A stretch of 64,000 nucleotides of DNA from Clavelina lepadiformis (taxonomy: Eukaryota; Chordata; Ascidiacea; Aplousobranchia; Clavelinidae): contig NC_135244.1 in the NCBI RefSeq assembly GCF_947623445.1, positions 14,074,860 to 14,138,859 of the forward strand, read 5' to 3'. Positions 1-12,640 of this stretch are shown one piece after another. The notes under the pieces are model-generated. The model was not told the DNA's origin and did not search any database. It saw only the letters and a list, made by a program, of their open reading frames with translations. A program made the position numbers and the translations under genes. Each line of letters starts with the position of its first letter. Within the stretch, counting starts at the first letter, position 1.

Positions 1-1797
1 GTTCCGTGTGCTCTCTGGGAAGGACAGCCAGCCTTCTCGAAGAGTCATGGGGAGTCAGAAGTTTCAATTAATATACATTCAGTTCACGTTATACGCTACA
101 GACTTAACTTAAATATGATAGGCTTGTGAGGGTTACGTCACGAGTCATGGGTTGTTTTCTAAATGCTGAAATTTTATTTTGGGATTTTACAATTGAGTTG
201 TTGACCAAACTTAAATTCTCCTTAATGACATTCAGATAAATTACCTCGCTTGAACTGGTGTGCCATATAAATACTGTTGCTATGTTTGCAATCTTTCCTT
301 TTACCCTTTACCGTTTTACGTTATCGATTTCACTGGTTACTACTGCGCAATGTAGGCCTAACATTCAGTAAGCTTTGCCCGAAGGTGAAAGCCTTTGTGT
401 CTAATAATAAATAAAATGGGAACTTTATCATTTAGTAATATGCATAGACAGAATTTAAGAAACTAACAGCATTGTCACGCCGTTCGAGAAGTGAGAACTC
501 ATATCAGTGAGTCAGAAGAAAAACAAGATATTAACTCAACCATTCTCGCTTTTATTTGTCATAGGCTTACGCAACTTTTAGCCTGCAACTTCAGTTTAAA
601 ACTCAATTTTAATAACCGGTTGTCATTGCTTTTGTTTTAGCGTTACTTTTACTTCCGGTAAATTAATAATTTGAGCTAAACGATTGTGGTGGCAAGCGCC
701 ACACTTGGATATTTTCTTTTAAGTTCTCGTTTACCTCCTTTATTTACATTCCTTCGTTGATCTCTTTTCTTTGAATATACTTGTTTTCAACGTTGTTCAG
801 TACCTTAATTTGCATTACGTTTATCAGTTTGCAAATAAAGTTTTATCAGTTTAATTCGTTGGCCAATATGCTTCTGTGAAAAAATTATTTAGTTTTGCTT
901 TCCGAGAAGAGCATGCAACTTTATTATGAGTCAGATGAAGCCTCATCGTGCACTGACATCCTGCTTGTCCACACTGGTGACCCCGACAAAGCTCGGGAAC
1001 TATCGAACGTGCGATTACGGCTAGTACTGTAGTTTATCTGGCGGGCGAAGTAGTGTGGCAAAAAAGTTACTATCGTCAGCACGACTACCAAATCCAAATC
1101 ATAAAAAGCATAATTTAAACACATTAATATAAAAACAAAAGTTAAGGTGATATAGTTTGGCCAAACCTAAGCGTTGTGACACCGTTAAGATGGAAAAAAC
1201 CTGTGTGTCTGGGTGGAAAAAGAAACAAAAAACATTAAAATGAACTGCTACCAAGGGACCGGAGTCCCCTTCAGGTGGCCAGTGGAGAGCACATCACGGT
1301 AAGAATCTTTTACACAGGTTGGTTGTAAAGGGAGTAGAAGTTCATTACGTCATGAAAATTGAACAGCAAAGAAGCGTTATACATTACCAACAGCAGCCTG
1401 TCAATTACTGAACAGTAAAGAATAACAAGATGCTATTTGAAAACAACATACTGGTATACAACAACTCATTTTTCTGATTACGACCCACCTCTCTAAATGA
1501 CTTATCCACAACCACGTGACGCCACCAATTACTGGGTGCTACTCAAAACCAGCAGGCTGCAGAAGGTGAGGGCACGAGAAAATTTTAGCATGCGCTCGGT
1601 TAAAATTTTCAATACTACGCCAATGCCGATGGACATAAACCAACCAGAATCCTTCTTCAAACTGCTAGGTCTATACAGTGTCATCATGAAAGCAGAACAG
1701 TGAAAACAATATAGCCTATACAGGGAAGTAGAGGAGGGCAACATCGGCTCTCCGTTGTTAACTGATAACATTGCGATCAAGGTAATTGTAACCAAGT

Positions 1798-2215
1798 CAT
1801 TTTTTCTGACTTGAGTAGAGTCAGTTTAAGCTGTGACTCGAGTCAAGTAGAGTTGGTTTAAACTGTGACTCGAGTCAAGTTAATGCCTTTAAATTAGAAG
1901 CTATTCAGAGATCACATTACTGTATGCGTTACATTAAACTGATTAGCATAATGTTATAGCTGTCTACAAATTAGTCTGGTTGATACTTATTACAGAAAGT
2001 TTTATTTGCTTAGAAATACGTTCAATTTTGTTACATGTAAAGTATAGCATAGTCAATATACATACCAGGGTCAATATTGACTATGCCTAAAGTTGTCTTC
2101 CCCTCCCTCATATTGTCATAACGGGACTCGAATCATTTTGGAATTTAACTCAAATCAAGTCATTTAGGACCTTTTTCTCGAGTCACCAAAAACGTGACTC
2201 GAGTTATTAAAATAC
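1798..2215. repeat. CTCGAG-rich MITE-like repeat
   Basis: The palindrome TGACTCGAGTCA occurs at 1834-1845 and 1865-1876 within a short direct repeat. Related forms (CTCGAGTCACC, GTGACTCGAGTT) appear near 2175-2205 in the other orientation. This gives a bounded, roughly 420-bp element with similar sequence at both ends, as expected of a small non-autonomous DNA transposon. No coding capacity is seen. The exact ends and target duplication could not be fixed. Confidence 0.5.
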
Positions 2216-2324
2216 AACACTAATTGCAATACCATGTGGCAAAGTATCACGCCTTCAAATTAAAGCAAACTTACTTACCTTGTTGAGCACTTGGTAGGCT
2301 ATAGGTAGGCCTCGTGCTTAGTTT

Positions 2325-2425
2325 GTATATAATTGCACAACCATATGAAATCACAATTTGAGTAGCTGGGGTCTAGTATACAAAGGTATCCTGTGGTTGT
2401 GCACTTGCATATATACTAAACCCAA
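2325..2425 (+). mobile_element. Copy A of a ~105-bp hairpin MITE
   Basis: It carries the family core GAGTAGCTGGGGTCTAGTAT followed by ACAAAGGTATCCTGTGGTTG and then a TGCACTTG arm. The left arm (TTGCACAACCATATGA) is complementary to the right arm (TGTGGTTGTGCACTTG). Other copies in the window are at about 21521-21625, 21870-21976 and 63525-63595. It is too short to code for anything. Confidence 0.6.
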
Positions 2426-2800
2426 TAGACGTCTGCGAAAGCAAGAGAGTTTCTTCTCAACTTTAGCGATATATCAAGATTGTTTCCATCGGTCAAGTGT
2501 GTGCATCGGAAACTGCAGTCGGCTCGGTTGTATTTAGGTTCTTTGTTTGTGGCTGCGCATGTTATTGTCCTCGGTCAAAAAGAGCAACGACCAAATACCC
2601 CATAAAAGAGCGCTTTATTTTGAGCGCACTTGTGCCTAGCTCTGCCAAGTACTTAGTTTAAGTGGTTATAGTTTTTCGTTACTACTTAGTATTAAGTGAA
2701 CGTAATACTTAGTCTAAAAAACTGCTGTATGATTGAACATTGTTGTCTGTTAAGTAAATGCTTGGCAAATTTACTGTCTTTATAGCCTAGGTACAAAAGG

Positions 2801-5800
2801 ATGCCGAATACAAAGTATAGTAAGCTTGAATACATGTCAGATGAAAATAAGTCTTCCTTGAAATATGGTTATGATGATGCCAACGAAAATGTGCAAACAA
2901 TACCATTGTTGCAGACATCTGAAGATGAAAATTCTCAAAGCAACTTCAAACTCCAAAAGACAGTGGGATTTACAGCGGGTCTTAGCATTGTGGTTGGAAC
3001 TATGATTGGTTCTGGTATATTTATTGTTCCAACTGGTGTGCTCAAAGAATGTCATGGCGATGTGTCACTAAGCATGCTTATATGGACAATTGGTGGCTTG
3101 ATTGCCATTATAGTTGCATTATGTTACTGTGAACTGTCAACAACAATTCCTCAATCTGGAGGTACGGCAACCTTCCTGAAAAAGATATATGGAGACGGGT
3201 TGTGTTTTGTTTTCCTCTGGCTTTTCATGCTCACTGCCACACCCCAAGCAACTGCAGTGCAAATAATCGCATTGGGGTAAATAATAATACAGAAAACAAA
3301 ATTGTGTTTTTACATTTCAGTATACATGCCAGTAATTTGTTGTAGGCCTAATTTAAGTGTGTAAGGAATTTTGGATAGAATAAGCAAGTGTGAAAGAGGA
3401 AAAATAACGAGTTTTTTTAAAAGAAAGCAATTTTGAAGTTTTTTGGTTGTGGCTAATTTCTGCAAAACTTTTCTTTGTTGTTGGACTTACCAAAGGTACA
3501 TATATATGATATATATTTCCTAGCCTATACTAGGTATGATCAGGCTGCACAATATAATCCAGTAAAAAAGAATTTTAGAGCTTTTTTTGCATCAAACTTG
3601 GATAGAAGTCCAGCAATACTTCTTAACGTGATACACTTCTGGGGATGGGGCAAAAAGAAAGAACTCAGACGTATCGAACCCAGTTAATTATATCTATTAC
3701 TCGTCAGAGTACTGGGTTATGATGTCACTTATTCATACGACAAATATAGTGGAGGTGCATTTTGTCAATTAATGTAACAGTGATGACAGCATTGTATAAT
3801 GCTGGAAAACAGAACCTAGCAATACAGTTCATTTTACTATACATATACTCTTCAAACTGGCTTCTGGAGAAAGTTGGGTGCCCAGCTTCAACAACTTCAA
3901 ACATGTGCGCAAAGTAAAAAGTTGAATACCAGAATACAGCAATTGTAAAATTATACTTATTGTAAGTGTATTGGTTTTAAAACATTATATATATAAATGC
4001 AATGTGGTCATGTCTAGTACTTGTTCTTTACATATCTCGTAATAATTTATTGACTGATTTCTTCTACTAAAATTATTATCAGTTAATTTCTAATTTTTTT
4101 GGAACACTTGGTATATACTTGTAATGATTACACCAACAATACTCACAATACCTGAACCATGAAATAAACAATGAAATATTTATTCTAATAAACTTTTTAC
4201 TTTTTATTCTTACCCTTCAAATTTAAACTGGCTATGAGTATAGATATGTTAAATATTATACCACTTTCCATTATTTCAAGTATTAACTAGTTCTCAACCT
4301 AATTGAGGATTGAACTTGGTTTCGACTCACCCCATTTCTATACATGACTATGATGAAGGGAGGGATTAAATAATAACTGGGAATTAAATTTCAATGTACA
4401 ACCAGGTATTTTTTCAATTTATCCTAATGAATTGGCGTATTATACACCTCCGTTTGAGGACCTACCCATTAATCGTGGTTAACAAAATATAGTTTAATAA
4501 CTTACACAGCAATTTTGCAGCAGGAATTGATGTGAATTAATTTTTTTTCTACCAAAAAATAGGCGATGTAACAATAGCTGGCTGTGTGACAATGTTTTGG
4601 AATTGGATGACCCTAATGTTACATGCATAAAGACAAAGTACTGTAACTACGTCAAATTATCATAGTGTTGTGAAAACCAAAACAAATATAGTATATACAG
4701 ACAGTGCAATTCAGTAGCAGAATGGTTAAAGCACTGGGCTTGCGATAATATGGCTAACTTAGGATACCCAGTGGTGCTACTGTTGTAATGCTTATGGGCC
4801 TGGTATTAATGACGATTCCTCCTGTTCAGGTGTCCTTGTCAACAGTTCTAAATTCGAGCAAAACGATGTAAAAGTGAAAAATGTGTATGTCAACCGTAAC
4901 TTGCATGAAGACTAGCTTGGTAACCTGGGCTCGAGAAGAAAGAAATCATTACTGAGTTAAAGTTGTGCACAGACGCCTTAGTCCAAAGATAAAGATTATT
5001 ATCATACCATTCATTTTGTCACTCGCTTATCATTGTAAATAGGATACCTCGTGCTTGCCAACGAAAGCTGAAAAAATTTATCCGGTTAATACCATCTTAG
5101 CGACTAAAAAGTTTATTAGAGGTTAGCCGAAAATGTATATGTAGTAACTAGGAAACCATGAAATCTTTGTTATAATTTATCAATACAAGGAAATTTGTTG
5201 TATTGGTTATTTAATTATAAATTTAATGCTTGAATATTCTTTGACGATAAACTTTGGAGTCTATATTGACAGACTTTGCTTAACCTATGTACTGAACGAA
5301 TTTTATACTATTTTTTGTGTAATACAATATACAATTGAAATATGTTTTGATTTCAGTTATAATTTTTACTTGATAAATAATGGTAAAAAATGCTAATGAT
5401 GAAAAAAAGTTGGTAAAATTCTCAGCCCGTGCTAGTGTACAGTAGACAGTAGTAGACTTGAACTTAGGCAAACTCTTGCTGGGCAATGAATGATAACATG
5501 CATGGCAACTTTAGAAGTGGCATTCTCCTTACAGCTATACTCTCTATTTGGCCACATGTTTTGTCCACTATAAAATGAGCTGTTGGTTGGTGATAAATTT
5601 CATTAAAAAAATTCTGACTTGCCTGGATGTACTGAACTCATTGTAATAAAAGTCAGATCTGTCTGAACAATGCTTTTACATAGCTGGTCTCCGATGACAT
5701 ATGTATATATCATAGATATGTCCATTATAAGTGTTACACATTTTTATTTCTATCTAGAAGTATACTTTATTTTTGAATTTACTTCTGCCATTTTTTATAG

Positions 5801-7678
5801 TTCTGGTGTTTCATTTTAATATAGGGATTATATATCTGGTGCAATTGAAGTTGGTTTGGGGTTATGTGAAGAAGCAAAGTCCCCATACCTTTCAAAGCTC
5901 ATAGGCTGTCTCATCACATTATTAGTTTTAACCTGCAATATAACAAACATCAAGTTGGCAGTGAAGATACAGGTGTGTACAAATATTTAATATTTGAAAA
6001 CAGTGGTGTAGTAATGGTGGTAATACATTTTGCTACAATACCTTTAATTAGTGTACCTAGTTTTTCCACCATTATTCAATGATTACTGATCAGTTATTAT
6101 TTTAGGTTTGGTGTGCTATTGGAAAGGTTGTTGCATTGATTATTATTGCTGTTGCTGGAATTGTTAAAATTACAATTGACGATTCCATTCTTGTACAAAA
6201 TTTTGAATATGGTTTACTGCATGGACCAGCAACCATCCTAAATGTGTCTGGACTCCCAATGGTGAAGGCTGCGTAAGTGTAATGTATATAAAGATGGTAA
6301 TAATTTTGGACGTTTTGTTGGTTTTGAGCCCACTGTGAGCTTCACGTCGGCGGGTTAGATAAGCTAACCACATCTACTATTCAAGCAATCAAAATCAATT
6401 GAAGTGCAGTCACAAATTGTTGACAATATGGCACAACATGCAAAATTGAATGACAATGGTGGAAAAGAAACTGTGTGTGAAATCTTTCCTAAAATGCCAG
6501 CCTACAGAAAATGGGGTAACTAATATCAGATAATTATCTTGAAAACCTAGGTTATCGGAATCATTGCGTTCTACTCCTGGAATTTCGGGTGTTAGCCTTG
6601 CTGTTTTTCAAGCTCTTTGGGCATATGATGGGTTTGATAGCATCACTTGCATCACAGACGAAGTTAAAAATCCAAGACGGACACTTCCATTGATCATTAT
6701 CACATCGGTCATTGCAGTCATGTCATTGTATCTGATTGTGAACCTGGCCTATTTTGGAGGTTGGTACTAACTTGGAGTTAAATGAGGTGCTTTTTCAACG
6801 AACAGTAATTGAAACATGTCTAGTTTATGTCATATTTTTGATACAAATAAATTTTTTATGCAGTGTTGACAAAAAAAGAAATGATTACCTCTAATGCTGT
6901 TGCCGTGCATTTTGCTGCAAAGGTTCACCCCTGGCTTAGTTATGTTGTAACAGCTGGTGTTTGTCTCTCTTTAATTGGTTCCATCAATGTTACGTTTCTA
7001 ACTGCTGGTAGAATGCCATTTGTTGCTGGAAGGATGGGCTTAATGCCTGAGGTGAGATAACATGTCCTTGCGCTGCCACTGTCGATGTTTGGTAACATCT
7101 CTAGGAACACACTTGATTGTGTTTTTCAGATCTTGTCCATGGTACATGTCAAGTATATATCACCAGTTCCAGCTCTCTTATTTTTAACCAGTTTGGCAAC
7201 CATTATGTTGTTTCCAAGCAGTATCGACATGCTGCTAAAAGCCAATGTGTTCACCTTGTGGGCTTTTCGTGGTGCTTGTTGTGCAGGAATTTTTATTTTA
7301 GATAAAAAGTTTAAACATTTAAAGAGACCATACAAGGTGAGACCAATAAACCACAAAATATATTGTAATGTACAGTACATATGAAAATGAAATCTGTTTT
7401 ATTTATTATGCTATGCTCATGTTTTTCAGGTTTATCGCACTACAGCCTTCTTGGCAACTTTAGTTACTGGTTACATGGTACTTGTTCCCCTGGCTTTTAG
7501 GCCTCAGATACTCTATGTACTTGCACTTGTTTTAGCTTTGGTCTTTTCTGTAATTTATTGGTTTTTGAAACGAGAATATTTTGTAATTAGTGGTGTTGGG
7601 AAAGTTTCAGTTATTATTCAGAAACTGCTATTAGTGGCACCACCTGATGATAATGAAACTTGTAACAAGTTTGATTAA
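2801..7678 (+). CDS. SLC7-type (LAT-like) amino-acid transporter, seven exons
   Basis: Exons as read: 2801-3276, 5825-5972, 6106-6272, 6551-6759, 6864-7051, 7130-7336, 7430-7678. All introns are GT-AG and all junctions keep frame, giving 547 aa plus stop. The protein is a multi-pass membrane permease of the APC superfamily. An acidic, Ser/Asn-rich cytoplasmic N-terminus of about 50 residues comes before TM1, which carries the hallmark GSGIF at residues 70-74. Exon 4 encodes the conserved WAYDGFDSITCITDEVKNP loop and a following NLAYF segment, typical of SLC7 proteins. A cysteine in GLGLCEEAKSP lies about where light chains bond to their SLC3 heavy chain. This suggests a heteromeric L-type transporter, but the substrate cannot be told. 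Length fits the family (about 480-550 aa). The start is the first ATG in the open exon. The first intron is long (about 2.5 kb) and holds a SINE. A candidate polyA signal AATAAA is at 8153. Confidence 0.88.
4712..5010 (+). repeat. tRNA-derived SINE-like repeat in intron 1 of the permease gene
   Basis: It begins with a tRNA-like A-box region (GTAGCAGAATGGTTAAAGC). A body follows containing ATACCCAGTGGTGCTAC, TTGTAATGC and GTCAACAGTTCTAAATTCG. Related bodies are seen near 11340-11460 and 16125-16245. A Pol III SINE is the simplest reading. A canonical B box is not clear. Confidence 0.4.
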
Positions 7679-8895
7679 AATGCTTCAACTAATTGGTACA
7701 TTTTTTTGCAACCTTGTGCAATCCTGTTGTCTATAAAGCTATCTTTGTGCATTAGCATTGTGAGCTGAATGTATTGTAGCTGGTATCCTCTATGTAGGAG
7801 TTATTTGTGTGCACTTTAAATCTTATAGAACAACTGTTTTTCTGCCTATCTACTGCACTACGCCGGTACGAGCTACCAATAATACTTTTTATGCTTACCA
7901 TTCCTTGAACAGAAACTTGTTTTGTACAAATTATGTTACCTGAAGAATAATACTGATTTGTACTTCTAAAACATGTGTGTAGTGCAATTTTTGTGCAATA
8001 TTGTATTTACTATGCATCTTGATAGAATGGTTTAAATTTTTTTAACACGATTTGATTTTTGTTTGCAGTATTTTGTTCAACCACTTGCTAAAAGTTGCCA
8101 TTTACCACTTCGTTACCAGTTAATAGGCCTATCAAAGAAACTTTAATTTAAAAATAAATTTTTGTCAGAACAAGCTGATTAGGTTACCTATCTATAGTCT
8201 TATTTCATCCTAGATGAAACTGTCATACCTGTAATTGTGACATTTGTCATTACCTAGGTGTGGTAGTTCAGTGTGAATATTGAATGTATTACATTGCTTG
8301 AAGAATGTGCTGTTCGTTACACTGTATATAGTATATGCGTATGGGATTGAGCTTTTCCTTATACAGAGTTTAACTGTGCAATTCCCATTTTGGCCAAATA
8401 TGTTTTTAACTGATATGGAAGTTGGAGCTTGTTGCTGGAAGTTGAAGATTAAGTTACCGATTAGATTACTTTGATTTATCAGAAGCTAGTGAAATTGAAG
8501 ACAGGTTGGATTAACCATGAAAACACGATTTGAAAATAATAAACTCATGTTTCGCAATCTAATTGCAACCCGTCTTTCTTGTAGATCTTCTTTGATGAAG
8601 TCTTGGGTGATGATAACAGTGGCTATAAACGCAACACAGTGTTGTCCAACTGCTATGCCCTTTCAGATCTGGTACCCTGAGTTAGTCTACCAGGTTGTTG
8701 TGCAGTATCAAAATCCAATCTGACATTGATAATTGAAGTGGCTGAAGCCAGACAGCTAAATTTATCGAGAATGTCGAATATAGACGTAACATAATAAACG
8801 TGACTAAATATTTAACAACTGAACATGCCTTTATTGAAAAACTAATCAATTTTGTTACCATATTTATTAATATTGTAGTGGGTGTTTTTGCATAG
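7679..8895. other. 3' UTR and intergenic sequence after the permease gene
   Basis: The first part should be the 3' UTR of the transporter, with AATAAA at 8153-8158. The small open frames at 8280-8723 show no domain, no paired splice sites and low-complexity AT-rich content. No gene is supported here. Confidence 0.45.
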
Positions 8896-9257
8896 GTACT
8901 AAAGTGATGGTGAACCCCACTTTCGCTCGAATTAAATATCCAAATGGAAGGGAGAGTACGGTATCAACTTCCAACCTTGCCCTTTCCCGCAAGTAACCCC
9001 AGCTGACCATCAAATTCAGAGAGCCAAAACTTTGGACGTCACTTATCCGTTATGTCAATTGTCAACTAGGAATAAGCTTGTCTACAGGCATTAGTGACAA
9101 TACTAGTGAGTAGTGACAACACACAGAGGGACTGACATTCAAAGGGATGAACACCAGCAAGCGCTTTCAGGTAGAGGCTGATTCACAAACCCCGAGTATT
9201 AGGCGCTCAACGAGAGAGAGAAGTCCTCCAAAAAGATATGGCGACTGGACTTTGTAG
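8895..9257 (+). pseudogene. Decayed 3' end of a Ty3/gypsy-type pol (integrase C-terminus)
   Basis: One frame reads a stretch like the integrase C-terminal chromatin-binding region (RIKYPNGRESTVSTSNLAL, from about 8925). After several in-frame stops, the same frame gives RRSTRERSPPKRYGDW and a natural stop at 9255-9257. Arg/Pro-rich RYG tails of this kind are typical of LTR-retrotransposon polyproteins. Upstream protease, RT and RNase H parts are not visible, so this is a 5'-truncated relic. No pair of LTRs was recognised. Confidence 0.6.
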
Positions 9258-10119
9258 TTTTCTATTTTGAAGTTACGGGACAGCATTATAACGTCTAACT
9301 TTAGTTTTATGTCATTGCGACCGATTATTTTGTTTCGGTATTAATGAGCCTTGTAATTATTGTATAGGTATATAGGCTTCTGTATAAGTTAGCCTATAGG
9401 CTAGTCAGTGTATTTATTTGTGAATGAATTCGTGGCGAAGGATGGATATAATCGTTGAAAAAAATCCTCTAGATAAGCTCCTAAAGGCGAAATAGGATGC
9501 TTACTGAGAAGCGCCTTGGAAGACACTTAACGGGCTTGACTATGGCCGCAGGAGAGGGAGAGATAGCCCCGTCATGAGATAATCTAACTCTAGTAAAAGT
9601 TCAATGCTCTTCTCGGCTAACACTGCATGCCCGCCCATACCGACGTTGTCAACAAAATGAGAAACGTTGATTAACTTATACTGAAGCGAACTGAATGAAA
9701 CTCTGTACAAAACGCACGCGTTTATAACCGTTTAAGCCGCGGTCTAAACCCCAAATTCACGGGAACATTGGAGTACGTGATTTTAAAATGTTACATTCAT
9801 TGTCATGCTTTTTGTGCACCTGAGGGCCCTTATATAGTACCCTCACCATGACCACAGAAACAGGAGTCGGAACCTTGGGATGTTGTTTCTTTTGGTGGGG
9901 CTTTGTTTTAACCATCCATATGCACATAAGCGACTCCTCGCAAGCATGTCCTCTTGGTTACCCTTGTTTGTATCGAACTAATTATTGATATTCTTTGATT
10001 TTGTTTTTGATTATGTGTGTTTTTTGTTTTATTTTATAATTTTCTGTTAACCGTAAACATTTATTGGGTTTGGTGGCCGTGTTAAGCTTCCATCATTTAG
10101 CAACACTGTATAATATAGG
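9258..10119. other. Intergenic stretch after the retroelement relic
   Basis: No gene is supported. The first few hundred bases may be the relic's 3' untranslated or LTR sequence, but no matching 5' copy exists in the window. A short segment near 9880-9900 (GGATGTTGTTTC) also occurs near 16190. Confidence 0.4.
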
Positions 10120-10127
10120 CCTATATA

Positions 10128-10481
10128 CAGGGTTGCCATACCGTCCTTATTTCTAAGATTTGTCCTTATTTTGAAGGTCCTTGTCTTAGAAAATGTTTTT
10201 TTCCTTTTTTCTATGAAATGTCCTTATTTTCACTTGCGTCCTTATTTTCGTCTTATTTTTAGGGCAGAGGTTCGTATTTTGGGCATTTTGACACCTTTAG
10301 TATACCATTTTGTACCAAAGAGATACAAAATTTAAAAACATGCAGATAGTGTCTCGTTTTTGTTTTTGTTTTTTTGTTAGGAACATTGGTTGCTTTCTCC
10401 TGTTGTGCATTTTTTAAGGTGATATTCGTCTTTCGTTTCCTAGTCGTGCTTATTTTTGAGTTGAGACCGATGGCAACCCTG
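10128..10481. mobile_element. Non-autonomous hAT-like transposon, 354 bp
   Basis: The ends are CAGGGTTGCCATACCG (left) and CGATGGCAACCCTG (right, inverted). A perfect 8-bp direct repeat CCTATATA flanks it at 10120-10127 and 10482-10489. CAGGG termini with an 8-bp target duplication are diagnostic of hAT elements. The interior is T-rich with repeated 'TCCTTATTTT' and has no transposase. The termini match the nested element at 16953-17378. Confidence 0.85.
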
Positions 10482-10965
10482 CCTATATAGTTAACACTAT
10501 TCACGTATTAAGTTTCCGGGCTTTGCCGCTTTTTTCCGTTCGTTGATTGTTTGTGAGCGTATATCTTTTTATGTTTTCCTATGGCAAGGGAAGTACCAAT
10601 CTATTCGTTCTCCACAGTCAATTGCAACACATAAATTAAATAAATAAAATCAATAATATTGTCACTTACCTAAACAATGGCCAAAAAACACTTTTTAAAT
10701 CTTTAATCGTTGTGAAGTTGAGATCGTCTACTCAAATTCGCGTGCAAGGATTCTTTTCAGGTTGTAAGAAAACATTTAGGTTAGTATATTAGTCTAGAGT
10801 TGAAATAAAATAAATTTGCGTATATATATATGAATATATATACAGATATGTTTCTTCATAGTAATAATCACTGGTGTTTGACCTTGAAAATTTGATCTTA
10901 TGGATCTAAAATAGAAAATTTATATCACTCTTTAACCAAAAATCTTGGGCTGAGCCAGTGGGCAA

Positions 10966-11030
10966 TCAATCATTTTATTTTTCGTCAAAAGGAGAGTGGT
11001 GAAAAAGCCGAAAAGGCTTAAAACGTGATC
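10966..11030 (-). repeat. Dispersed SINE/LINE 3'-tail fragment (minus copy)
   Basis: On the minus strand it reads ACGTTTTAAGCCTTTTCGGC and ends with an ATGATTGATTG-type tail. The same tail occurs on the plus strand at about 62017-62143 and, interrupted by a hAT element, at about 25030-25455. A (GATT)n tail suggests a retroposon 3' end. The family is not identified. Confidence 0.55.
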
Positions 11031-12640
11031 AAAAATAATTAAGGTAATAATTACAAGTAACAACTAACATGGCCACTAAACCCATAAATTAATTAAACGA
11101 CTAGCAAGTGGTGTGTTTAAGCAACAGATGGTTGGAAGTTACATCAATGCTGTACATCGCAACATATTCAAAGTTAGAAACAAATTACTTATTGCAGTAT
11201 TGTGCTATATGTGTCTTATTAGCCGGACTGTAGATGCAAGTTACAAAGCAGTATATATTAGTATTTTTACAAAATCGGGGAATTCCTAAACTTTGCCGAA
11301 TTGCTACCAGAACTTGTCGGCTCCGTTTGACCGCTGGCCTCGCAATAAATTTAGTTCATGTTCCGTGTTTAATACCCAGTAGCTCTATACCATTGTAATG
11401 CTCCTGTTTAGTGTACCAGGTGGAAAGTCCTAAATTCGGGCAATATATACTATAAAGGGTTAAAACGAAATTAAAATTAGGACTTGTATGTGATCTTGCA
11501 TGTTAAAGGTAAAAGTGGCACTTTAGAATGGATTTACAAGCAACAAAACTTAATTCATTTTTGCATTATAAATCAACCAGACTGCAGAGTATGGCAAGTG
11601 CACACCTGAAATTTTTTTCGTAAACAGCATTGCACACCAGGGTAAACCGGTGTCACCAAAAAAAAGAGACACTAACGTTAGCTTCAATTTGTACTGTAAA
11701 ATTAGTGTTTAAAAGCCATGTCTCTAAACAACAAATACAAAAAAACTGATTTTTTCCCCCGATTGCTATCTTATTGGGCCAGACCTTGCCTGCACAAACT
11801 ACAGCTGACTTGAACTACAACCTATGTTGAGCTTTTACCACTTTGTTGTTAAGATACTACTTCTGAATGAAAGTTAGCAAAATCCAAAAAAGTATTTGCA
11901 ATTTTTTTCTATAACTTTTATTGAAAGATAACTTCTACGTTACAAGATAATTTCAAAATGCGTTTTTTGCTAAGCTATAATATGCCAAAATCTGTTACCT
12001 CAGTCATCATTATTCTTAATGGTTTTATCGTAATTAGAGTTATTTTGTTGAAAGGGCTTGTTCCACGTTGCTCATTGCATAATATATCTTTGTCATATCA
12101 ATGCTTTTTGTAAAATCTTGAGTGTAAGTTACATTAGTTTTTGCATACAAAAATGGTACAAAATTGATTCCTTTCATACTGAAATGTGACCATCAAATTA
12201 TCTGTTTGCTGAGACGTGTTACAATAAGTAAATCTGTATTCAATGAAATCTGATTATGTTGTATTGATTGTCCGTTGTACCCGTCATGATACTGATGATT
12301 CGGTTTTGTGTGGTTAATTTGTTTGAAATGTGGCTTAAGATGCAACTAATGTGTATGAACGAAATCACCTGTATTTTGTGAAATTTGCACTAATGTTAGA
12401 CTATGATTTGTACGCAAGTTCCACCCAGAATTTGATACCTAACGTTTTTTCTAGAGGATGTTGTTTATTCTCAAAATTTTATAGTAACTATATATATTTC
12501 AATAATAATTTGTGTTTTTTAGTGTCGGATCTCTCATTAGTCTTGAAGTCATGGCAAAGTCTAAGAATCACACTAATCACAACCAAAGTTAGTATCTTTT
12601 GGTAATTAAAACTGTCTTCTAAAAGTACAATTGTATAGGA
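11031..12640. other. Intergenic region
   Basis: No gene is supported. Around 11340-11460 there is a SINE-body-like segment (AATACCCAGTAGCTC, TTGTAATGCTCC, CCTAAATTCGGGCAA) shared with 4712-5010. The rest is AT-rich sequence without recognisable structure. Confidence 0.4.

Larger units (their letters stand above)
1..2790. other. Non-coding upstream region of the SLC7-like gene
   Basis: No convincing exon was found on either strand. The short reading frames here have no family motif and no paired splice sites. The region holds a CTCGAG-rich repeat (about 1798-2215) and one copy of a hairpin MITE (about 2325-2425), listed separately. The last few hundred bases should include the promoter of the downstream permease gene, but I see no clear TATA box. 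A possible splice acceptor lies at 2781-2790, just before the start codon. Confidence 0.5.

Noticed and set aside
7085..7384. 99-aa plus frame as a separate gene
   Set aside because: It is exon 6 of the SLC7-like gene with intron sequence translated at both ends.
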